DNA of 64,000 bases from Apis mellifera (taxonomy: Eukaryota > Arthropoda > Insecta > Hymenoptera > Apidae): positions 15,299,086-15,363,085 of the forward strand of contig NC_037638.1 in assembly GCF_003254395.2 (NCBI RefSeq). Reading direction: 5' to 3'. Both the position numbers and the translations under genes were made by a program. The notes under the pieces were generated by a model. The model made no database searches. It was not told where the DNA came from and worked only from the letters and a program-made list of their open reading frames with translations. Shown here piece after piece: positions 55,001 to 64,000 of the stretch; within the stretch, counting starts at the first letter, position 1; each line of letters begins with the position of its first letter.

Positions 55001-58000
55001 CGTTTGCGTGAAAATGCATGTCGTAAAATGCAAATCTTCGGTTTCTTCTTCCGAGTGTAAAAGAAATTTTAACTCGATCGTTGCGTCGATTTTTCGTGTA
55101 ATCGGAAATATAGCGTATAGATTACATGGCCTAATTAGTCGAGAAAACTGCGTTCTTTGTTTAAGATTGGATTGATAATTAATTGGATTTATTAATCGAG
55201 ATAGGCAATTAAATTTGTAATGCGAAGCAAATGGTTCTTTGAACGAAACGAAAGGAATGGAATGTGATTGTTAATTGATTCAACACAATACGATATCTCA
55301 AGCTTTCTCTTAGAATTAGAGAAACTTCTTATAATTTTTAACGATTAAAGGATCGCGGTTTCGAGAACAATATCGTATTATTAATCGACTTATCGTTATT
55401 GTTCGCATAAGAGGAGATAGGCATTTCTTCAATTTCAATTCTCTCGTTGAGAGAAAGATTAATCGATCGTCGGACAAAAGGTGGTATCAATGGTATTAAC
55501 CGATCAAAAAGTTATTGTTATGCGTAGTTAATTCGTTTACTCGTCGATAAAACGTGTAAAGTTGACGTAACTTGATAATCGATTAACTGCGATGTTATTA
55601 GCCGCATGACAAAGCAAGTGGTTCTTTTCACTGGAGAATCGGCGGAAAATTAATCGGTACCGGTTGAAACCCGTTGCCAGAATAAAAATATCACGAAGTG
55701 CAATTAACCAATGAAGTACAACAGTGCTTCGTTCCGTCGTTCTTATTCTACATTATTGTAGGATATTTGGTAGGATCTCATTATGAACCGATAAAACACA
55801 GTAGAAAACAACCGGACGTTGTGCCATGTCGAAGAATGTTCGGACGAATAATAATCCACGAATCGATTCCGACGTCCATCTGCTTCCGTGGCCGGTCCCG
55901 GAGCAGCTCGATCGTTAATTAATTTAAGCGCTTAATCCCCTCCACAGGCGCGTAGAGAGCCGCCCGTCGGCCCCCTTTTTCCAGCTTTCGTTCCGCGCGG
56001 CTACAATCATAATTTTCGGTTTTAATCGATCTATGAGGCGCGGGCGCAATAATATTTTCGGTGCGGTAGAGACGCGGTGCGTGCGGCCCTGTGTGACTCG
56101 TGTAATTGGCTCCCAACTGGACTTCAAAGGATGCCGCTCTCCTTCATCCGCGCCGACACGAGCGCGAGAGAGTGCAAATGATCGCGCCGACTCACTCGTC
56201 CGGCTGCCGTTGCTGTTGAACGAGAACGGATATATACGGGACGGTTCGATGCGGAGAGAGACGGAAATGAAAGACGAAGAGGGAGCTACGTGAAAATTAC
56301 ACGCGCCATGCGCGAGACGCGAGTGCGCACAGGACGGAGAGTGTCGGACTGTTGATGGTGGGGGATGATTAGAGTGGGGGAAGAGAACGAGTTGGACGTA
56401 ATACGCATGCGCTTGGATTATTGGTGGAACGAGGATGGATAGATACGGGCGAGGAATTGGCAGGATAGAGATGACACCGGGCTGTCTTGTTGGTATCGAG
56501 ACAAAGATGGCGAGCTGAAGTGGAGTATATGGATAAGGGAGATGAATGAAGGTGAGAGACGAACACGACGGACGAAATCGCTCGGCGATGTTTCGATATT
56601 AGGTAGATAGTGTTCGATACGGGAGACTCTTGTCTCGTTTGGTTAATCGTCGAATGTATGCGTGTAAATACACCTGTACCGTTCGAAAGTGGCCACTTTT
56701 ATGCTTGCTCGCATCGTTCGTACGTATCCCTTCGATTCTATGTGTCGTAACGATTGATGATTTATGCGTTTCGAGACGGATATAAAGTTAAATATCACGA
56801 TTTTAAAAATTCTGAATTTTCTTTTTTTTTTATTTTTCATTTCTATCGATAAGTTGAATAATTTATTATTCGACTTGCAATGAGAATTAGAATTGATTTG
56901 ATGAAAGATTATACGTCTTATTATTTCACATTTGTTGGTTAATTGCAGCAAGAAAGAAATTTATGGCCGCTCAAATTGTGAAAAACGAATAATTTATCCC
57001 CTCACAGGATCGAATCAAGAGAGTTGGCTTTGTTTAATTACAGGATATTCTTAAATCTTCTTAATTTGAGAAATAATATAATGCATTGAATTTGAAAGAT
57101 AATCAAGCCGAAAAGAATAATTTTTGCAAAACAAAAATTAGCAGAGAAATATTACAAAGAACACTATTATATTTAACTAACGATATTTAATATTTAATTT
57201 TCGATCGTAAAAATTAATTCAAATTCGCGAGGATACGAGAGTTAATTTCATCAATGATGGGAACGCAGTTTGAATTTGGCAGTCGGTAACGAGGGAACCC
57301 CCCCGATGAATCCTGGCTCAAAAGGAGAGCCTAACACCCGAGGACACGGATCGTTTAGGCGGCTCCTTTCTTCGATCATTAATCCGGGGCCGCAGCCAGT
57401 TGAGGGCTCGTAAGTCCGCGAGTGGCATCCTCTTTTTCCTCCTTATCTCCTCTCCTCGCCTTCGTGTGTCTTTATTCGCCTCCTCTCCTATTCTTTTTTC
57501 CCTCGCCCTCTCGTCTCGCCCTTTTCCGCGTCCACATTGACCTTTGACATCGTGCTCTTTCTCTTCTCTTCTGCTTACACGCTTCCATAAATTCCGATGC
57601 TTTTATTTTTCGACTAGCAAAAAAATATTTCCTCGGAATAAAGATTAGATTAGACAGGAAAAAAAAATATTCGTAGTTGGAATATTCCATTTTCAAAATT
57701 CTAAATTTAGGTTCGTACTAACGTCTTTTATTATCCAAACGAAAAGAAATATATATATATATATATATATTGACATAGATCCAACAACTGAGGTATTATT
57801 TACACATTTAGCGAATAGAAGGCGCAAAAAAAAAAATTTGACGTTCTCTGTCGGCATCGATAAGAAAGGCGTCGTACAATAATTTCGTCGAAATATCCCT
57901 CGGTGGCGTCCTTTTTCTTCAGAAACAACGAACGGACGAACAACATTTGTGTAATCAGCTTCTTTTCGGTAGCTCGGTTAATTATCGTCTATTGACCCGG

Positions 58001-58244
58001 CCCTCTCCTCATCGATACTTTCGCACCGGTCTACACCGCTATTTTGCATGAACACGCCGATTTCTGAACTTTTTGAATGGAGCCTTCGAAATTTTACGAA
58101 ATCACCGTTCATTTCATCCTCTTATTATCCTATTCTTCTTTCGCTTTAAAATCCTATAATTTTCCGAAATCTTTTTATTATTATTATTATTATTTTTTTT
58201 GATAAAATCCTTCAAAGACGGATATTTAAATGTTTTGCATTCAG

Positions 58245-58400
58245 GATTACGGTTTTATCTGTCGTTTAGGGAGGAAGAACGACTCGTGTGACTGGCAACG
58301 GCGGCTCCCCATGCGACGTTCTGCGGAAATTGTCGAGACAGGAATTCTGGAAGTTGTGCACAGGCTGTTTCTGCGAAAAGCCAAACTCATAGCTCTCCAG
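58245..58400 (+). other. Orphan exon-like segment, 156 nt, fully open
   Basis: The segment is bounded by a good acceptor (TTTTGCATTCAG before 58245) and a good donor (CTCCAG|GTACGA at 58401). Its length is 52 codons exactly, and it is open in the phase-0 frame, beginning DYGFICRLGRKN and ending KAKLIALQ. Its base composition is richer in GC than either flank. I recognise no domain and found no partner exon nearby. It could be a coding exon of an unrecognised gene, an exon of a non-coding RNA, or chance. Confidence 0.25.
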
Positions 58401-61400
58401 GTACGATCTTCTGTATGATTATATTCGGGATGAACGGCCAACGTGGCCAAAAATTATTAAATTCTTTGAATCGTTATCTGGAAATTTTGAAAATAATATT
58501 ATACAATTTATAAACATATTTTCTAGTCTAACGACAATTTACATCAAATAATTTTTTGATCGAAGCAAATTGATTAATCAAAATCGTCTGTGATTTAAAC
58601 TAAATTTCAATTTAAATAATTTGACTCGTAAATTGTCCAATATGAATTTTAAGTTTAATCAGCAATACATTGAGAAAAAAGAAATTTTATTATCTTTAAT
58701 TATTTCAAAATATAACACAACAATTTAAAATTACATAGAGAGAGAAAATCTTTTTGCTTGATGGATTTTTCGATGCCTTCTTTTTTCCCAGGAAAAAAAT
58801 ACGGGGGACAAATTGTGTCTTCTTTTTTCTCACGTATATGATCTTTCCTTTCAGGAAAAAAAAAAAGGTCACGATATTTCATGACAGTTGTTTTATTTCT
58901 TATTTTGAAACAAATTAAAATAAAAACAGTAAACGAAAAATTTTAGACGAGTTTAAGACGAGTTAAAGATGTTAGTTTTAAGGATGTTTTATCCGCCACA
59001 AAATTAGTCTGTTTTTTGTACTTATCAGAAGTTTAAAGCTTACGAATGTTTCACCATTAGAGCTCGTTCTCCAAAGTCGTTAGCAGATTCTTTCGTTTTT
59101 GCCTTGCTGAATATCGCACCCTTGTCGCCTGTGACACATATCGTGACAAATTGTTACACCTCGTCCATCTTCCTTTTGTTTCATCAACTTTGTTTTTCAA
59201 TCCTTCTCTAAGGTTGGCTAAAATAAGAATAAAACTAACCCAGTCGAATAAAATTAATCGCAAAACCTTATCTTAGCCTTAGGAAAAAGAACGAAACGGA
59301 TAACGAAAAGATATCTTAAGAAGACGAATAACAGCAAAATGAAGAATATCGTGATAATCTTTGATGCAATAAACCGAGAATCTCTGTTAAACCTTCCTTT
59401 CAGCGACATTGTTTCTGCATATTTTGTGAAATTGAGTTATTCGAGTTATCCTTAGAATCGTGTTGTATCAAGTTTCGAAAGCGCCAAGTTGTCTCCTTTT
59501 TTTAAAAAAGATAAAAACAATAAGTACAATGCGACGAATTCAACATTGAATTTTAAAAATTTCCCCACTCACGACTTCAAGATTTCCCTTTTAACGTTAA
59601 TTAAAAAGAATCCGTGTTTTTACGACAGCTCGGCAGAGCCGGCTGCCACGAGAAACATCGAACAGCCCATTGTGTCTATCTCCGTTCTGAAAGCTTTTTA
59701 TTTGATTGCTGCGTCCATCTATAATGCATATCCCTAGACGTGTTCTTACTTTTATTACCGGGCAGCGGCGGCAACCTTTGATTTAATTAGCTCTTGAAGC
59801 TGTTACCGCCATGTTACCTCAAAACCATTGAACAGGGATCAAGCGTGTCAACGATCGTTTCTCGGGGACAAAGGAAATTTTTCTCTCTCAATCCATCGAT
59901 TATTCGCGAATATTACAGAAAAGAATCTCTAAAAGTTCTAGAAAATGCGAGGATAACGGAAATAGCAAAAAGTAATAACAGTACTTTTATTTTTTTATTT
60001 TCGTAAACAAATATTCAAAAATGTTAAATCCATCGCCAGAAGATAACTGAATTTCAAAAAAAGAACTTACGGTAGCCACACGCACACACACAGAAAGTTA
60101 CGCGGAATGGTTCTTCTCCAACTGGAAGGTGGAGTGAAATTTATGCGCGCGTAAATTCGAAGCCTCTTAATATCTCGAGCCGGCGCTGTTTCCGCACTTT
60201 CGAAATATCCTTTCCTCCCCTTTTCTCCCTTCTTTCGATCTGTATTCGTTAAGGATAAATCACGACTCTTCGGGGAAATTCTCGAATTCGGTGGTCCAAT
60301 TTCTCGAGAACAAGTGGCCGCACGTGATTCGTTTCGACGAGATCGGTGAGATTTCTGGGTTGGAGGTAGATCCATAAAGAGAGACACCACATGAAGTTGT
60401 AAATCTTATCGAGTTAATTGCAGAGCAGCCCTCATTTCGCGTCGATTTTAAATGCAAATCGGTCTTCGTTGCCGATGGCCGTAATAAGTTTCGATGATGA
60501 AAATTCAATTCTTCAACGTATGTCTTGGTCATCGATCGAGAGATATTCATTTCTGTGAGATATGGGCGAGAAAAGGTGGATATTTTTTTTTCCTCGTGGA
60601 AATATCGGTGACCGAATTCGAGCGAATCCCTTCAAGAATATCTTTTTGCTCGATCGTCCTCGATCTTTGTTCAAGGACAAGACGAGTCGGGTGCGGAGCG
60701 AGATGAAGAAAAAGGGAAAGAAAGGGAAGGAGGGATGGAAATAGGTGGAGGATGGAGAGAGAAGGAGGAGGATGATTAATCAATTAGCGATCTCCAGGAC
60801 CTCCTTTAAGGTCGATGGTGGGCGAGTTAGAAAAACTGGCAAAACCAAAGGAACCGTCGATGACGCGGCTGAATCCTGAAACTTTTTTAAAAGATTACCA
60901 ACGATCTATCTTTCTAAATTTTTTTTTTTTCAGAATTTTATAAATTATAATTTTTATTTTTATATTATATTTTTACATTTTTCTTTGAACAAAACCAAAT
61001 TTTATTCGATTGATTTTTTTCTCCAACTCCATTTCGTGGCTCTAGTTGTTTTATATTATTGCAGTTATAAGTGAATAGAGTCGTCGATCGGTTCATATTT
61101 AATTAATTCTTCGAAAAAGTCGCGTTCACGCTTTGAACGCGATAATTTTGTATTTCTTCGGCACGAAGTGAGGTGTTTCAATTGTATTTATCTCTTTTTC
61201 GCGACAACATGGACGATCCTTCAGGTGGTCCTTTTTCATCACTTTTCCAACAGTTCATCAATCTCCGTGCCATTTCTCTCTTTTATTCCCCCGCAATTAT
61301 TTCCAATCTGTCGCGGTATTTCCCAGCCGATTCTATCGCGTGAAGCGGCGAACACGGTGCTTCTCGCATAGAAATCACCGACTTGGTTCACATAGAAAAT

Positions 61401-64000
61401 CTCAATCATCCCCGGCCGGTTTCTTTTGTACTTGGCGCCCGCTAAAAGCGGCCGGCGATTGGTCGAGGGGCGTTCAAAGAACGCCGCCATGACTCGCAAA
61501 GCGGCCGTCTTTTGTTTGTGAAACAATGGTGCACGCTGCCTCGGCTCACTTAGCGTGCCAGCCAAATGACAACCTCTTCCGATGCTTAATCTATTAGGAA
61601 AATTAGCGGGTTGTGCGACCGAAGGTGCGAGCTATCGATGAACCACTTCCTATTCTGGGCCTCGGATTAAGCCTCACCAGATTTTACATCTCGTGACCGC
61701 TTAACGAAACCGAGTAATTGCTCGAGGAATCTGCCAGCTTCTTCTTTCCTCTTTTTTCTTGAACGCTGTGACGAGATCGATCTTGATGATCGATTATTTC
61801 ATGCATCATTGATAATCACGTAACGTAATTGTAATTGCGTGAAATTATATTTCGCCCTTCCCGAATATATTGTTCTTGAATATATATTTGCTTTTTTTTT
61901 TTTAAAAAAAGTTGGAAATTGAGGAGGTGAAAGAGAAAAATGATATGTAACGAAAACGAATAATTATCGAAGAGATTTAATCTTAAATTTAACGTCTATA
62001 TTTTATTATATATACGGTCGGTCATGGTAGGTAAATAGACGAAAAAAAAGGACGGTGAATAATTCATAAGTGTACACGAGTTATTACGCGAATGATCGAC
62101 TCGAAAGGGAGAAACGGTTCCGAGACGATATCTCCGAGAAAAAGAATTCTTCCGTGGTGGCCTAATTGCGAGTTGGAGAGATAATTCTTCGATTATTCAC
62201 ACTCGCTTCGTCGAAAATAAGAAAAAAGGCGCGGTGCCTACGAAAAAAAGCCAGGATTTATGGGCCATTACGATTCGTTCTAGTAGTAGGGTGAAAGGGT
62301 AAAATAGGTTATAGGAATTATTTCGACATCTACCGGCTATTCTGTGAATGTACGCCTGTAACGACTGTTGGTTATTTAAATTTCCTACCTTATCGACATT
62401 TTTAACGTCAAATTTTTCATCATAACTAACCTAAATTCACTTTAAAATATAATAAAACCATGGATTAAGTTATAGAATATATATTTATTTATTTCGATTG
62501 ATCTTATTTCGATTTATTATTTATGTATCATATTATAAGATTCATAAATTGTTACAATAATTTTTTATTTGTACATACTGTTCACATGTACGTGATTTAG
62601 CTATGAAATTGAATCGCGATTATTATTTCATTCAATATTATATTACAATTTATAATTCACGATATTATATTCGCTGTAAAATATTACAAATTATAAATAA
62701 CAGTATTATTAATCTTATTATGTATCCGAATAATGTTATCTCATATGAATATTCACGATTAAAATTAAGATATAAATTTTTTCACATTTCATATAATAAT
62801 CGCAAGTTATCGTTAGTCGATTTTAAAAAAATAAAACATATATTTTCATTCGAATTAATGTTTTGATAAAAGTTCGAAATGTTTGTAACGTGAATATATA
62901 GAACATCTGAATACATGTATAATTATTTATACGATTTCTATCACAAAACGTATTCACTATGTACTCGTATATTATGTATAAGAATCGTGGAATGAGTATA
63001 TTGGTGTGTTTCTCTTTTACTATTCCTTAGTTTTAGAATTAGGTAATATATTTTATGTTATATCTGTTAATCATAAGTAGGTAGAACTGGACGGGCAGGT
63101 TGTCATAATTTCTAGTCAGATAGGCGTGTTTTCATATGACAACCTCTTACTAGAAATATAATTTTAAAAATCAAGAATAATGTTGGCAAAATGCTATTCG
63201 TTTTGACTTTATTCATCGATTTTTCATTTTTTTTTTTTGTGATCATGATTGCGAAATGGATCTCGAAAACAAACAGAATTTATCGCTCTGATTCTGTAAT
63301 CGAAACGATGATCGATCAAAAATATCGAAGATGTGCATTTTATTGGTTATTTAGCTATGTGATTTAGTCTTTTTTTTTTTTTTTTATTACTTTTTTTGCG
63401 AATTTTAAATCGATCGATAAATTTAAATTTTAATAGGCATTGCATTCAAAGAAGAAAAAAAAAACTTATAAATTGAAGAAATCCGGTAAATTATTATAGA
63501 AATTTATAGAGTATTTACTTAATAGTTTTTCTTGGATTTTTTTTTTTTTTTTTAGATTCAAAGAATAGGAAATCATTCTTGTTGTTGCTTTATCACTACG
63601 GTTAGTACTTGTGTACTAATGCTAATACTAGTTTATTTGTTTGCCGATGAACTTGTCGGTTTATCGTCCAGTCATCATGAGCAAATTACAGTTTTTTTAT
63701 TAGTGTTGGGACAAATAAATTATGGTTTGAATTAAAGTTTGCGAAGTAATTTAAATCTCGCGTTTAGAATTAATATTGCTATATCAATAATTTATTTTTG
63801 CTATTTTAATGATTTTTTTTTTTTAATTAATAATGGCTTGAATGATTTTATTATTTAACTTGTATTTTCTTTGGTGTATAATAGAAATTATATTATATTC
63901 GTAGATTGTACAGTAAAAAAACAATTGAATTCTTTTAATTTTGATCATTTGATTTTTTTTTTTAAAGTTTTGTTTTACGATTAAACTAAAAAATCAATGG
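58401..64000. other. Non-coding right flank
   Basis: GC-richer islands at about 60090-60870, 61080-61760 and 62080-62340 are separated by AT-rich DNA. Open frames of 60-108 codons in them have no recognisable domain and overlap on both strands. The last 1.6 kb is very AT-rich, with long T runs. A crossed pair of inverted repeats lies at 63097-63157. Confidence 0.5.
63097..63157. repeat. Two crossed inverted repeats (11 bp and 9 bp)
   Basis: AGGTTGTCATA (63097-63107) pairs with TATGACAACCT (63135-63145). The directly adjoining ATTTCTAGT (63108-63116) pairs with ACTAGAAAT (63149-63157). The two pairs interlock instead of nesting. Confidence 0.8.

Larger units (their letters stand above)
47994..58244. 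other. Non-coding stretch with many GC islands
   Basis: AT-rich at 48010-49800 and 53640-54600. GC-richer islands lie at about 49810-50330, 50380-51980, 52330-52920, 53280-53620, 55600-56620, 57240-57560 and 57850-58060. The 50380-51980 island has the longest frame of the window (200 codons from the ATG at 50816), but it crosses a CT-repeat tract, and three frames are open at once. No product is recognised. A TATATAAAAGC motif at about 53352 is isolated. Confidence 0.45.

Noticed and set aside
55924..55935. Perfect 12-bp palindrome TTAAGCGCTTAA
   Set aside because: A single palindrome of this size is expected in 64 kb, and no companion motif supports a function.

Overview
This window looks like nuclear DNA of a bee, most likely a honeybee (Apis) or a close relative. 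It is very AT-rich, with many islands of 200-1500 bp that are richer in GC and CpG. It carries microsatellites, compact introns of about 60-75 bp in the one complete gene, and an insect-type homeobox gene. The species is inferred from composition and the two recognisable proteins, not from any search.

Two protein-coding genes can be supported. At the left edge, on the minus strand (985-2059), is a complete four-exon gene for a secreted trypsin-like serine protease of 291 residues. Its signal peptide, activation site, catalytic triad, splice sites, TATA box and poly(A) signal can all be read. At 34985-35349 on the plus strand is the last coding exon of a ladybird/Lbx-class homeobox transcription factor, with the whole homeodomain and the C-terminus. 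It is followed by a long AT-rich 3' region with poly(A) signals near 36.8 kb. I could not find the upstream exon(s) of this gene in the window.

Layout: 1-0.9 kb, AT-rich flank; 1-2.1 kb, protease; 2.1-35 kb, non-coding DNA with GC islands and four local tandem or duplicated repeat families (4.2-5.5, 12.5-12.9, 17.4-18.4 and 20.4-20.8 kb); 35-36.8 kb, ladybird terminal exon and 3' region; 36.8-64 kb, non-coding DNA with more GC islands. This second desert holds several odd elements: a cluster of TGACAG sites with a full TGATTGACAG decamer (45.3-45.8 kb), a duplicated 80-bp module carrying a 7-codon ORF and a splice-donor-like site (45.9 and 46.5 kb), a TATA/CRE/small-ORF island (47.6-48.0 kb), a strand-switching purine/pyrimidine island (50.5-51.7 kb) and an orphan exon-like segment (58.2-58.4 kb).

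A homeobox gene in a desert with many GC islands suggests a regulatory landscape, with the islands as candidate enhancers or non-coding RNA promoters. That is inference; comparison with other bee genomes and RNA data would settle it. No tRNA, rRNA, CRISPR array, intact transposon or bacterial-type operon was seen. Most open frames in the window fall in low-complexity or GC-rich DNA and are not believed to be genes.
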